From assembly GCF_009905725.1 (NCBI RefSeq), contig NZ_JAAAKV010000010.1, positions 62,001-126,000 of the forward strand: a DNA stretch of 64,000 nt, read 5' to 3'. The notes below the pieces were generated by a model. That model had not been told where the DNA came from and ran no database searches. It was given only the letters and a program-made list of their open reading frames with translations. Of this stretch, positions 42,594 through 52,099 are shown one piece after another (position 1 is the first letter of the stretch; every line of letters begins with the position of its first letter). Position numbers and translations under genes: made by a program. Source of the DNA: Emticicia sp. CRIBPO (GTDB taxonomy: Bacteria; Bacteroidota; Bacteroidia; Cytophagales; Spirosomataceae).

Positions 42594-45155
42594 ATGAATA
42601 TGAATAATAGTTTGGTTTTTTGCGGAGAATGGCCGCTGAGGCATAAAATCCTTCTGGGGTTAGCCTGTTTTATAGTTGTTTTTTTGATGGTGTTTTCGGC
42701 AATAGCCTGGTATACCGGTCTTGAAAATGTAATTCAGTGGGATGTGGTGAGTGAGCTGCATCAGAAGATCATCAGCACTGCGGTGTTTAACGACGGTACT
42801 TTTGGTTTTTCTGCCTCTTCGCCGGTTTATTATATCAAGGAGCGTTATCTGCCCGGGCAGATCCGGGTCAATCACCTGGCGTTCCAGATGCTTTTGGGAG
42901 GAGGACTCACCGGACTGGCTTTTATTCTCACAGGGGCTTTCAGGCTGAAAGGCATGTGGTTCCTGTTGTTTATCATTCTTACAGGAGCGGTTTTAATGAC
43001 TTTCAGATTGGAAAATGCTTTCGGACAAACCAACCAGACGGCTTTTCTGATTGCGTTTGTCCTGGTCGCCGGATTATTTTATGTCCTTAATTCCTGGGCA
43101 CCTGACATGGACACACTCAGGGCCGCCGGTTTGTTTTCCGGGCTGTTCGGACTTTTGTTCCTGGCTTTCATGTATTTTAACCAGATCAACCAGCCCGTGC
43201 TTTCCGCAGCTTCTTACGGTCTGATCAGTTTCCTGGTCATTTCAGCGGTTTTCATTTTTCTTATTTCTCATGAAATACTCGCAGGGTTGATCTGGATGGT
43301 GTCACAAACCGCCAGGAAAGGAAACAGTTCGCTCGGGCAATACCTGCTGATCTCTGTTATTTTTCTTTTAAATGCCGTTTTGATATACCTTGAAAACTCG
43401 AAGAGCATAGATACCAGTTTCCTGATATTGAATCCCCTGGCTATTTATATCATTTCAGCAGTTCTTGGTCTTTGGGGCATCCGCAAGTTCCTCGAGCAGA
43501 AGTCTGTGTTCAGTTTTTCTGCCTCAGGAGTATGGATTTATACGGGTATGGCGATCATTACCACCGCCACGATCTGTTTTATATACGCGACAGCCAATGA
43601 TTCACTGCAGGAAGTGCTGGAAGACTACATCGCTATCTGCCAGCTGGCCGCCGGACTGGCTTTCTTTGTGCACGTGCTCATTAACTTTATCCAGCTGTTT
43701 AAACAGGGTCTGGATGTTCACAAAGTCCTCTACAGGCCACCTTTCAGCCGCCTGTTACTGGCCAGGGTGGGGGCTTTGTTTCTTGTTGTTATGTTTTTGT
43801 CTTTTAAAAATTTCTATACTTATTACCAGACCATGGCAGGTTATAACAATGCCATTGGTGATTATTACCTCGCGGAGGGGGATTTATCTGGAGCTGAGAC
43901 ATTTTACAAGCAGTCTACCCATTACGAACTGCTGAATCACAAAGCCAATTTTACATTGGCGTCTATAGCCCTGAGCCAGGATGATAAGATCAATGCCGGG
44001 TTCTTTTTTAAACAGGCCCTCGAAAAACATCCGAGTCCTTTTGCCTATGCAGGACTGAGCCGCAGTCTTGAGAATGAAAACTTGTTCTTTGATGCTTATT
44101 TCACCACGCAGAAAGCGGTGGCGAAATTTCCGGAAGACAGCCGCTTGCTGACCAATATGGCCTATTTTCAGGGGAAATCCCAGCTGACAGACAGCGTATT
44201 GCACTACCTTGACCTGGCTCAGAAAAACTGTAAGAATTGTGAAGTGGAGAACGCTAATTTCCTGGCATTCTGGATTGAAAACGGAAAAAAAGAAAAGCTG
44301 GAAGAAATGAGCAGCCGGATACCTGCCCAGGACTATTATTCGAACAAAGCCAACAGGGCGGCCATCAGTAAAATACTGGGTAAAGCAGGCGAATCGGAAC
44401 TGCTGACTTTAAGCAAGGATTCTTTGCTGGATGTGAGCCGTTTTGCTTTTGCTTATAATTCCGGAACGAATATCCTGACAACACCCAAAGGAGATGCCGA
44501 CCTGTTTCTGAAGTTGCAGCAGAAGGAAGGCAACGGGGATTTTCAGGAAGACCTGGCTTTTATCAGGGCCAGTCAGAATTATTTCCATCAAAACAAAATG
44601 AATGGCTTGAAGCAACTCAGTATCCTCGCTTCTCAGGCCCGGAAAAACCAGGCGGTTTATCATCAGAACCTGGGTCTGTGGTTTTTGAAAGAAGGGGTTT
44701 ATGACCAGGCCGTCTACCAGCTGGGTGCTGCGGGCGACAGCAGCTCCGTTGCCTTGCTGACAAGCCAGAATTACAAAGGCAATCTTGATGGCCGTCTTGA
44801 ATTACAGGCCGGGGCCATTACAGAGAAGGGAATTACGTTGAAAAATGTAGATGAACTGGTCAATAAAGCCCCTTTAAACCCTTATCTGCTGGATAAGGTC
44901 GCTGCTTTTCTCGGAAAAGCAAAAGAAGATAACAAGGCATATAACATGCTGTTTTACGCCACAGAGCTTAATCCGAATTCGGCTTTGCTATGGCAACTGT
45001 ACACCAATAAAGCAATGGATATGAGCCTGACGGAATACGCTCAGAATGGGCTGGATAAGCTGAAAACACTTCTTCCGAAGTCTGAATTTGATCAGTTTAA
45101 CACACTTTATCAGTTCCGGAAAGCAGAAAAGGAAAGATCATCCGCTGGTTTTTAA
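42594..45155 (+). CDS. Large polytopic membrane protein with TPR-like C-terminal half, function unknown
   Basis: The start at 42594 is chosen because it puts a normal short N-terminus before the first helix; the open frame reaches back to an ATG at 42528. The 853-residue protein has about 11 predicted helices in its first 430 residues, then a soluble half built of helical repeats (GDYYLAEGDLSGAETFYKQS, NFTLASIALSQDDKINAGFF, AYAGLSRSLENENLFFDAYF), typical of TPR. That pairing recalls glycosyltransferase- or polymerase-like membrane proteins with TPR tails, but I see no catalytic motif. It is monocistronic and convergent with the next gene. Confidence 0.75.
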   Translation: MNMNNSLVFCGEWPLRHKILLGLACFIVVFLMVFSAIAWYTGLENVIQWDVVSELHQKIISTAVFNDGTFGFSASSPVYYIKERYLPGQIRVNHLAFQMLLGGGLTGLAFILTGAFRLKGMWFLLFIILTGAVLMTFRLENAFGQTNQTAFLIAFVLVAGLFYVLNSWAPDMDTLRAAGLFSGLFGLLFLAFMYFNQINQPVLSAASYGLISFLVISAVFIFLISHEILAGLIWMVSQTARKGNSSLGQYLLISVIFLLNAVLIYLENSKSIDTSFLILNPLAIYIISAVLGLWGIRKFLEQKSVFSFSASGVWIYTGMAIITTATICFIYATANDSLQEVLEDYIAICQLAAGLAFFVHVLINFIQLFKQGLDVHKVLYRPPFSRLLLARVGALFLVVMFLSFKNFYTYYQTMAGYNNAIGDYYLAEGDLSGAETFYKQSTHYELLNHKANFTLASIALSQDDKINAGFFFKQALEKHPSPFAYAGLSRSLENENLFFDAYFTTQKAVAKFPEDSRLLTNMAYFQGKSQLTDSVLHYLDLAQKNCKNCEVENANFLAFWIENGKKEKLEEMSSRIPAQDYYSNKANRAAISKILGKAGESELLTLSKDSLLDVSRFAFAYNSGTNILTTPKGDADLFLKLQQKEGNGDFQEDLAFIRASQNYFHQNKMNGLKQLSILASQARKNQAVYHQNLGLWFLKEGVYDQAVYQLGAAGDSSSVALLTSQNYKGNLDGRLELQAGAITEKGITLKNVDELVNKAPLNPYLLDKVAAFLGKAKEDNKAYNMLFYATELNPNSALLWQLYTNKAMDMSLTEYAQNGLDKLKTLLPKSEFDQFNTLYQFRKAEKERSSAGF

Positions 45156-45159
45156 ACCA

Positions 45160-46863
45160 TCAGAAAAGCTGATAATTATCCGCGATATTCCACCTGATGG
45201 CGGCTTTGAAAAGACTTTCCGATCCTTTGCTCAGAGTGGAGGTTCTGTTCATATAAGAGGCATCAATAAAAAGGTTGTGAACCAACATAAATGACGCGTT
45301 AAAATCCAGGAGCCGGATATTGTTTCTGTAGCCCTGACCGATAAAGTTGTCATAATCCTTCGGCCTGTTTTCGCCGTTTACTTTCTTAATGTCACCACCC
45401 CAGTTGAAGCCATCGGCTCCGTCCATGCCTTTTACGGCATTCATGTAAGTGACCCTCAGGTTAAGTTTGCCAAATGGCTGGTATCTCAGTATCGAAATGA
45501 ATTCCGCAAAATTGGATCCTAAAGGATGGGCCACCGGCACATTATAGTTGATGGCATTACTGACCGTAGCCAGGTGAGAATAAGTATAAGGCCTCGCCAG
45601 GTTGCCTTCTATCTGCAGGTCAAGGTTTTTGACGGTTAAAACATCAATATATCTTAAGCCCAGCTGAGCAGCATATTTTTTAGCCCACCAGCCTTTCTTT
45701 TTGTTTTCTGTCAGGTTAAATTCATCCAGTACGAACTGACCGTAAAGTGAAGCCGTTTTGAAGAAATTTAATTTCATATCAACCCCCACCAGGGCATTAT
45801 CCGAACTACCGAGGAAGCCTTCAACAAAACGATAGAAAATAATCGGATTGAGGTAATTCATGTCAAAACCTGATTCCCGGGGGCCGAAAAACACGTTTTC
45901 AAATAATCCCAGGTTGAAGTTCTTTGTGATATTGAAATTAAGATGGTGAAAGGCCATGAATTTCGGCGGAACCGTCACTTTACTGGTTGCCGGCCTTTCG
46001 ACCTGCAGATCGTTCATCTGGGCCACCATAAAGAGGTATTGCATGCGGCCTATCTTGGCATTGGCCTTCAGATTAAGATACGGGGCACTGAAATCACTGA
46101 TGATCATGGACCTGATCCCTGAACCGATAAAAGTCTTATCGTGTCCGAACTGCAGGCTGAGGTTTTTGATGGGTCTGAAAACAATATAACCCATAGCCAT
46201 AATGTAGTCGGTTTTCATCGTCAGAGAGTCATCGCCAACTACTTTGGTAAAGCCCAGATAAGGAAACCCACGCTGCCCCCTGGCATATGTTCTGATATAA
46301 TCAGGTGTGGTAGCCTGGTTCTCCGTAAACATGGTGTAGAAACCCAGTTTATTATTCAAACTTCCCCTGATTTCAACTCCTCTGGTATTGATGAACTGGC
46401 TCTCACTGTTGGCTCCGCTGACCATGTCTGTTCCGCCGCCAAGATTCAGGATAGGAGAAACGTGTATGTCATAATCCCTGGTATGGGCACTTAAAAAATC
46501 AGCTTTTTTTCTGTAGATATATTTCAGGATCGGTTTTTTGTAAGAAACAGAAGGCACGGTGCCGTCAGCCAGGTATTCCCAGTTGTCATTTTTCAGGTAC
46601 TGGATGTTCCACTGGTCGACTTTTGAGATTTTCTGGTTTTTTGAAGAGTCAAACTGAGCCACCATATCAATAATGGCGGATCTTTCAAATGGCCTGATGT
46701 TGGAATGAACCTGGTTGGATAATCTCCCGGATTTGATTTCAAGCCGTTCAACTTTATGATAGTAGTCCTGATTTAACGGAGCCAAAACACTTTGACCTTG
46801 AGCGGTAAAACTGACAAACAGGCCAATATAAAGTATGACTTTAATTCCTTGTATTTTTCTCAT
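45160..46863 (-). CDS. Outer-membrane beta-barrel protein (possibly Wzi/RemB-like)
   Basis: A 567-residue protein with a signal peptide ending at AQGQ (residue 24), then a helical stretch at 33-75 (YYHKVERLEIKSGRLSN, RPFERSAIIDMV) and a long series of amphipathic beta strands to the C-terminal phenylalanine. An N-terminal helical segment with RP before a barrel recalls capsule-assembly Wzi or gliding-motility RemB proteins. The likeness is general and I cannot confirm it. It is monocistronic, convergent with the membrane-TPR gene and divergent from ispH. Confidence 0.65.
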   Translation of the reverse strand: MRKIQGIKVILYIGLFVSFTAQGQSVLAPLNQDYYHKVERLEIKSGRLSNQVHSNIRPFERSAIIDMVAQFDSSKNQKISKVDQWNIQYLKNDNWEYLADGTVPSVSYKKPILKYIYRKKADFLSAHTRDYDIHVSPILNLGGGTDMVSGANSESQFINTRGVEIRGSLNNKLGFYTMFTENQATTPDYIRTYARGQRGFPYLGFTKVVGDDSLTMKTDYIMAMGYIVFRPIKNLSLQFGHDKTFIGSGIRSMIISDFSAPYLNLKANAKIGRMQYLFMVAQMNDLQVERPATSKVTVPPKFMAFHHLNFNITKNFNLGLFENVFFGPRESGFDMNYLNPIIFYRFVEGFLGSSDNALVGVDMKLNFFKTASLYGQFVLDEFNLTENKKKGWWAKKYAAQLGLRYIDVLTVKNLDLQIEGNLARPYTYSHLATVSNAINYNVPVAHPLGSNFAEFISILRYQPFGKLNLRVTYMNAVKGMDGADGFNWGGDIKKVNGENRPKDYDNFIGQGYRNNIRLLDFNASFMLVHNLFIDASYMNRTSTLSKGSESLFKAAIRWNIADNYQLF

Positions 46864-46944
46864 TAAAATTTGACTCAGGTAGTTTCAGAATTGCGAAATT
46901 AAGGATATTTTTGATATTACTCATAAAAATAGTATGCTTATCCT

Positions 46945-46952
46945 TAAATTTG
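46945..46952 (+). promoter_or_regulatory. -7 box of ispH
   Basis: TAAATTTG matches TAnnTTTG and lies 69 bases before the ispH start. No -33 TTTG at normal spacing is visible, so the call is tentative. Confidence 0.35.
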
Positions 46953-47021
46953 CAACAAAGTATCACACCGGAATGTTAAATACGGTGAAAGATAAAAATC
47001 ATCCTCAAATTACCGATCATA

Positions 47022-48248
47022 ATGAAGTCGTTCGAAATACCGGAAATATACAAAAGTAATATCATCGGAAAAATCAAGGAAGTAAGGAGGAAGAATGATA
47101 AACTCAAGAAAGACTTCAGTCCTACCGTGCTTGATTTCGGGTCGGTGGAGATATTGATAGCCAGGCACTTCGGGTTTTGTTATGGTGTTGAGAATGCCGT
47201 TGAGATAGCCTATAAAACCATTAATGAAAATGAAGGTAAAAGGGTATTTTTACTCAGCGAGATGATCCATAACCCTGATGTGAACCAGGATCTGCTCTCG
47301 AGGGGAGTTAAGTTCCTGATGGATACGAGTGGTAATCAGCTGATAGATTTTGACGAACTGAATCCTGATGATGCCGTCATTGTTCCGGCTTTCGGAACCA
47401 CCCTGGAACTTCAGCAGGAACTGGAAAAAAGAAATATAGATCCTTATAAATTTGATACCACCTGCCCGTTTGTTGAGAAAGTATGGAACCGTGCCGGGCA
47501 GATCGGGGATAGGGGTTATTCTATCGTTGTACACGGAAAACCCAATCATGAAGAAACCCGGGCGACGTTTTCCCACAGTAAGGAGAAGTCTCCGACGGTG
47601 GTGGTCAGAGATCATAAGCAAGCAGAGCTCCTGGCCGAATATATTACTTCAAAAAGGACTAAAGAGCAATTTTATAAAGATTTTGAAGGACAGTATTCCG
47701 TTGGTTTTGATCCGGAAAAAGACCTGGTCAGAATCGGTGTGGTAAACCAGACTACCATGCTGGCCCAGGAAACGCAGGGTATCGCAGATTTTCTGAAACA
47801 GACCATTGTGGACCACAGGAACCTGAAGCCGGAAGAGACAGAAGGTTATTTTGCCAATACCCGCGACACCCTCTGCTATGCCACAAACGATAACCAGGAA
47901 GCTACCTACGCCCTTCTCAAAGAGCAGGCAGACCTTGCGGTGGTAGTAGGTGGATACAACAGCTCAAACACCTCACACCTGGTAGAATTGCTTGAAGAAA
48001 AGATACCTACCTACTTCATTCAGTCGCAGGACAAGATATTGTCAGGAGACCTCATCAGGCATTATGATCTTCATACACATGCCGAAAAAGTAACGGAAAA
48101 TTTTATTCCTGAAAAAGACAAAATCAAAATTATTCTTACGTGCGGAGCTTCTTGCCCAGACTCCATAGTCGAATCTGTTTTGTTAAAATTAATTTCGGTG
48201 AATGATAATACCCGCCCGCTTGAGGACGTTCTTAGAGAGATAGGCTGA
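47022..48248 (+). CDS. ispH: 4-hydroxy-3-methylbut-2-enyl diphosphate reductase, long form
   Basis: A 408-residue iron-sulfur enzyme, the last step of the MEP isoprenoid pathway, forming IPP and DMAPP. The three [4Fe-4S] cysteines are Cys53 (FGFCYGVENAV), Cys148 (DTTCPFVEKVW) and the one in LTCGASCPDS near residue 378. It carries about 40 extra N-terminal residues and internal extensions like the long type of cyanobacteria, plants and Bacteroidota. The presence of the MEP pathway is thus shown. It is monocistronic. Confidence 0.95.
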   Translation: MKSFEIPEIYKSNIIGKIKEVRRKNDKLKKDFSPTVLDFGSVEILIARHFGFCYGVENAVEIAYKTINENEGKRVFLLSEMIHNPDVNQDLLSRGVKFLMDTSGNQLIDFDELNPDDAVIVPAFGTTLELQQELEKRNIDPYKFDTTCPFVEKVWNRAGQIGDRGYSIVVHGKPNHEETRATFSHSKEKSPTVVVRDHKQAELLAEYITSKRTKEQFYKDFEGQYSVGFDPEKDLVRIGVVNQTTMLAQETQGIADFLKQTIVDHRNLKPEETEGYFANTRDTLCYATNDNQEATYALLKEQADLAVVVGGYNSSNTSHLVELLEEKIPTYFIQSQDKILSGDLIRHYDLHTHAEKVTENFIPEKDKIKIILTCGASCPDSIVESVLLKLISVNDNTRPLEDVLREIG

Positions 48249-48495
48249 TCCATTCGGCAGTGGGTTTAGAAGGAGAGGCCTTGTTATCGTTTTTTGATTT
48301 TCCGGGGTATTTTGTAACAGCCTGAAAGGGCCCTTAAATGGTCTGTTGCGAATTTTTTCCGGGGAATTTTAACTGGTCAACCTTAAGATTTAAAATATTT
48401 TCAGAACAAGTTGAAATTCAATTTTTTCTTGTTATATTTACATTCTTTTGGATATTCTCTTTTTACCCGATTTTATAATTTAAACATTAAGAACC

Positions 48496-48702
48496 ATGAC
48501 TATGCTTGAATATGTTAAAATGATCTTGGAGAAGGTGAGTTTCGATAAAAAGTTGTTTGAAAAAGAATTAATGAAGGGAATCAAAGAGCTGATTCCTGAT
48601 GATGTGAAAGAGCTACAAAATTGGTGTTATGATAGATTCGGAAACATGTACCAGAACATTCTCAATAAGATTTTTAGAAAATCACATTTAGGTTTAGCAT
48701 AA
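48496..48702 (+). CDS. Small helical protein of unknown function
   Basis: A 68-residue protein, predicted mostly helical and amphipathic (MLEYVKMILEKVSFDKKLFEKEL, then IKELIPDDVKELQNWCYDRFG). Translation may begin at the ATG at 48496 or two codons later at 48502. It has its own AT-rich upstream region and a strong bidirectional terminator directly after the stop, which supports a real gene. No signal peptide or transmembrane helix. I do not recognise a family. Confidence 0.7.
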   Translation: MTMLEYVKMILEKVSFDKKLFEKELMKGIKELIPDDVKELQNWCYDRFGNMYQNILNKIFRKSHLGLA

Positions 48703-48704
48703 AT

Positions 48705-48737
48705 AAAAAAGCCCTTCGTTTATCGAAGGGCTTTTTT
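48705..48737. terminator. Bidirectional terminator between the small helical gene and pyrC
   Basis: A 14-bp stem (48705-48718 with 48724-48737, six A, GCCCTTCG / CGAAGGGC, six T) around a five-base loop, with T-runs on both strands. The last base is part of the pyrC stop codon. Confidence 0.9.
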
Positions 48738-50074
48738 TATCTCTCAAATACAAGTCTTTTTCCTTTCCCCTTTTCATTAAATTTCCCGTTTTCATAGACC
48801 AGGTTTCCTGACACAAAGGTATGGGTCACAGTGGCCGGAAATACATGGCCTTGAAATGGAGACCAGCCGCATTTGTAGTAAATGTTGTCTTTATTGACGG
48901 TAAAAGGTCTGTTTATGTCAAAAACAGCGAAATCAGCCCAGTAACCTTCTCTGATGAACCCTCTTTTCTCGATCTCGAAACACACTGCCGGGGCGTGGGC
49001 CATTTTCTCCACGATTTTCTCCAGGCTGATCAATCCCTTTTGGTAAAACTCCAGCATCGTGACCAGGCTGTGTTGCACCAGCGGTAAGCCTGAAGGAGCG
49101 TTCCAGTAATCCTTATCTTTTTCTTCCCGGGTGTGGGGGGCGTGGTCTGTGGCGATGATATCCAGGCGGTCATCCAGCAGGGCTTTCAGAAGGTTCTCCC
49201 TGTGTCCGTGTTTGATGGCAGGGTTACATTTGATATCATTGCCCAGTATTTTGTAGTCTTCAGCATCAAAAAACAAATGATGAACACACAATTCAGACGT
49301 AATTTTCTTGTCTTTCAAAGGAATCGTATTATCAAAAAGATCCAATTCCTGGGAGGTCGACAAGTGCAGTATATGCAGCCGGGTGCCATGCTTTTTTGCC
49401 AGGTTGGTAGCCATCTCGGAAGACTTGTAACAAGCCTCTTCATTCCGTATCATACAATGGATGTCATACGGCAGTTCTGAACCCGCATACTTTTCTTTAT
49501 AGTATTCAAGATTGGCTTTTACGGTGGCCTCGTCTTCACAATGCGTGGCAATGAGCGAGGTGAAATTTGAGAATATTTTCTCCAGCACACTCTGGTCGTC
49601 TACCAGCATATTGCCGGTTGAGCTGCCCATGAATATTTTTAAGCCGCAGACATTTTTGATGTCCGTACGCATGGCCTCATCGTAGTTGTCATTGGAGGCC
49701 CCCATAAAAAACGAGTAGTTGGCCCACGAGTTTTCAGAGGCGATCCTGTATTTGTCTTCAAGAAGCTCTTTTGTCAGGGCATTGGGAACAGTGTTGGGCA
49801 TTTCCATAAAGGTGGTTACCCCGCCGGCCACCGCTGCTTTTGATTCTGTCTCGATATTGGCTTTGTGCGTCAGACCGGGTTCTCTGAAGTGGACCTGGTC
49901 GTCGATCACCCCCGGCATCAGGTATTTTCCCTGAAGGTCAATGACTTTCTCAACATTATCAGACGATAAATTCTTTCCTATTTTTTCAATCAGGCCATTT
50001 TTGATCAAAATATCCTGTTCACTTATTTCACCTTCATTGATGATCTTGGCATTGACGATTAAGCAGGTACTCAT
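48737..50074 (-). CDS. pyrC: Dihydroorotase with an altered metal motif
   Basis: A 445-residue amidohydrolase of pyrimidine synthesis (carbamoyl-aspartate to dihydroorotate). The N-terminal metal motif, usually His-x-His in DxHVHxREPG, here reads DDQVHFREPG: Gln60 replaces the first His while His62 stays. The other landmarks are present: LKIFMGSS (carboxy-lysine region), ATHCEDE, LHILHLST and IATDHAPHT. As far as I recall the Gln form is common in Bacteroidota dihydroorotases, so it is probably a lineage trait rather than decay, but it may mean a changed metal site. It starts nine bases after the TPR gene on the same strand. Confidence 0.9.
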   Translation of the reverse strand: MSTCLIVNAKIINEGEISEQDILIKNGLIEKIGKNLSSDNVEKVIDLQGKYLMPGVIDDQVHFREPGLTHKANIETESKAAVAGGVTTFMEMPNTVPNALTKELLEDKYRIASENSWANYSFFMGASNDNYDEAMRTDIKNVCGLKIFMGSSTGNMLVDDQSVLEKIFSNFTSLIATHCEDEATVKANLEYYKEKYAGSELPYDIHCMIRNEEACYKSSEMATNLAKKHGTRLHILHLSTSQELDLFDNTIPLKDKKITSELCVHHLFFDAEDYKILGNDIKCNPAIKHGHRENLLKALLDDRLDIIATDHAPHTREEKDKDYWNAPSGLPLVQHSLVTMLEFYQKGLISLEKIVEKMAHAPAVCFEIEKRGFIREGYWADFAVFDINRPFTVNKDNIYYKCGWSPFQGHVFPATVTHTFVSGNLVYENGKFNEKGKGKRLVFER

Positions 50075-50083
50075 GTTACGGTT

Positions 50084-51205
50084 TTATTTTAAATTGCTCA
50101 GGCCGCTTTTAGCTTCTTTAACCACCCATTCATTGTTGGCGATCTCAATCGTCTTTTTGAAATAGGCTTTTGCTTTGGCGGTCTCTTTTTGTTTTGCAAA
50201 TATACGGCCCATTCCGAGATATGCCATACCGATGTATTCTTCTGTGTACCTGCCGTCGGGTTTTAACTGGACTGCCCTGCTGTAGTTAGCCAGGGCTGAT
50301 TTAAGATCGTTATCCTTTTTTTCATTGATAATGCCTTCAAATACATAGTTCGCAATCTGATAAGTCCTTTCCCTGCGATTTTTTAGAGCGGCTTTTAACT
50401 TTTCTGCTTCATCATAATTCTCGTTCAGCAGGAGGCATTCTGTATACTTCATCGTAAAAATGACATTGTTGGGGTACTTGTTGTGAAGCCAGGCTGCTGT
50501 AGACATGGCTTTTCTGAAGTTGGATTCATATTTAATGTTGATGGTCGTCAGATAAGTGGCTGACTCGATCCTTGAAAAAATTGAATTTCTTACGGCCAGT
50601 TCAAGTTCGTTGAGTCCCAGTTTTTTATTGCCGCCCTCAAAGAATATCACGATCGGTTTTACGATCGGATGGGTTTCAGGATATTGCTCCCGGTAATAAT
50701 TATACAAACCTGAGGCAAACAGGAACTCCGGGTTGGAATTCTTGTACTTAATGCCTTCTTTGAAGTAAGAGTGGGCACTTTTGGCCTCACCTGCCGCTTT
50801 CATATATTCTTTCTGATAATTGTAAATCAGGGCAATGAAGCCGTGGGAGGCCAGTAGAAAGAAAGTGGCTTCCACTTTGGTGGCCGGTTTTTTATAGAGG
50901 GCTTCTGAAAGGTCTATGCATTTATTCAGTTCGCTGATGTACCTTTTTAAGGCTGCGGGATTTTCTTCAATCGGAAGGTTTTCCCACTGAATCCTCAGGG
51001 CGTTGATCAGATGGCTGACAGGGTGGTTTTTGTACTGGGCGATTACAGGGCTGAAGCTTTCGTCGGCTTCTTCAAATTCAAAGTTGTACATATGATCCAG
51101 TCCCTTTACCGTAAGGGCTTTACTTTTTGGATCATTGAGAAATTGTGCTTGGGCAGTTAAACTTATACAAAGGAAGATACAAAGCCGGATAATCGTTTTC
51201 TTCAT
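50084..51205 (-). CDS. Exported TPR-repeat protein
   Basis: A 373-residue protein with a signal peptide (MKKTIIRLCIFLCISLTAQAQ). The mature part is all-helical with tetratricopeptide-like repeats, for example MYNFEFEEADESFSPVIAQY near the start and AYLGMGRIFAKQKETAKAKAYFKKTIEIA at the end. It is probably periplasmic, an interaction scaffold. The pyrC gene follows nine bases later, so the two are likely co-transcribed although no functional link is obvious. Confidence 0.82.
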   Translation of the reverse strand: MKKTIIRLCIFLCISLTAQAQFLNDPKSKALTVKGLDHMYNFEFEEADESFSPVIAQYKNHPVSHLINALRIQWENLPIEENPAALKRYISELNKCIDLSEALYKKPATKVEATFFLLASHGFIALIYNYQKEYMKAAGEAKSAHSYFKEGIKYKNSNPEFLFASGLYNYYREQYPETHPIVKPIVIFFEGGNKKLGLNELELAVRNSIFSRIESATYLTTINIKYESNFRKAMSTAAWLHNKYPNNVIFTMKYTECLLLNENYDEAEKLKAALKNRRERTYQIANYVFEGIINEKKDNDLKSALANYSRAVQLKPDGRYTEEYIGMAYLGMGRIFAKQKETAKAKAYFKKTIEIANNEWVVKEAKSGLSNLK

Positions 51206-51322
51206 TCTGAGATCAGTACTTGTTTGTTTATTTTCTGCTTTCCCGGTTTCATTTTAAGGGTTGGCAGGATGAAAGTGATTCTTTTAAGAATAACGCATTT
51301 TGTGAAGAAAAAGTTAAAAAAA

Positions 51323-51348
51323 AGGGTTGTCTTTCTCAAGACAACCCT
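51323..51348 (-). terminator. Intrinsic terminator of the collagen-like lipoprotein gene
   Basis: An 11-bp perfect stem (51323-51333 with 51338-51348, AGGGTTGTCTT / AAGACAACCCT) with a TCTC loop, followed on the minus strand by a run of seven T. Confidence 0.9.
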
Positions 51349-51369
51349 CTCAATATCTTTGAGTAATAA

Positions 51370-51966
51370 TTATAGCTGAACTTTAGCAGTTTTGTTAGCA
51401 TAATTAACTACTTCAGAATAGCTCTTAAGGTTTACACCATCTTTAAGCATTGCAGTAGCCAAAGTTTTTTGGATTACAATAACTTCAAATGTAATAGCTG
51501 CTGCAGGAGCAAATGTTGCAGAACCACCATTAGGCTGGAAACGGTAAAGGATTTCAGCTTGTCCGGTTTTGTAAGAGTAATCTACACGTTCTACTGAAGT
51601 ATCAGTAGTGTAAGTAAGAGGAAGTGCTTTTTTAGTTACACCACTTTTAATGAAAACCTGTACATAGCTATCACCCAGAATAGTTGCACTAGCAAGGGCA
51701 GCAGATCCCCACTTGGTTGTAGAGGCAGTACCGATACCAGGAACATCAACCAAAGCCCAGTCAGCAACCGCTACAGTTTTTTCGAAACTGGTAATGTTGG
51801 CGTTTCCGTTAGTACCGTTAGTACCATTGGTACCGTTTGTTCCCGGAGTACCCTGATCTCCTTTAGCTCCCTGAGGGCCTGCCGGACCAACATCTCCTTT
51901 GCAAGAATAAAATGCCATTGATGCAGACAAAGTAAAAATTGATAGTAGCCTAACTAATTTGTTCAT
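51370..51966 (-). CDS. Lipoprotein with a short collagen-like repeat
   Basis: A 198-residue lipoprotein with signal peptide and lipobox AFYSC (Cys22). Directly after it come eleven Gly-x-y triplets (residues 24-54), ending in four GTN copies encoded by a near-perfect 9-base repeat at 51805-51840. The rest (60-198) is a beta-rich domain of unknown type. Collagen-like stalks behind a lipidated cysteine occur in Bacteroidota surface proteins; the repeat probably lifts the domain off the membrane. The 9-base repeats could vary in number by slippage. It is monocistronic. Confidence 0.8.
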   Translation of the reverse strand: MNKLVRLLSIFTLSASMAFYSCKGDVGPAGPQGAKGDQGTPGTNGTNGTNGTNGNANITSFEKTVAVADWALVDVPGIGTASTTKWGSAALASATILGDSYVQVFIKSGVTKKALPLTYTTDTSVERVDYSYKTGQAEILYRFQPNGGSATFAPAAAITFEVIVIQKTLATAMLKDGVNLKSYSEVVNYANKTAKVQL

Positions 51967-52099
51967 AATTTTGAGTTTAAGATTTATTTGACTTCAAGAT
52001 TTTTAGCAATATTATTCAAAAATGAACAACTTTGCAAACCAATAGAGCTGAATATTTATTTTACGGTAAATTTTTTTAACAATTCCCAAATTCAATAAA

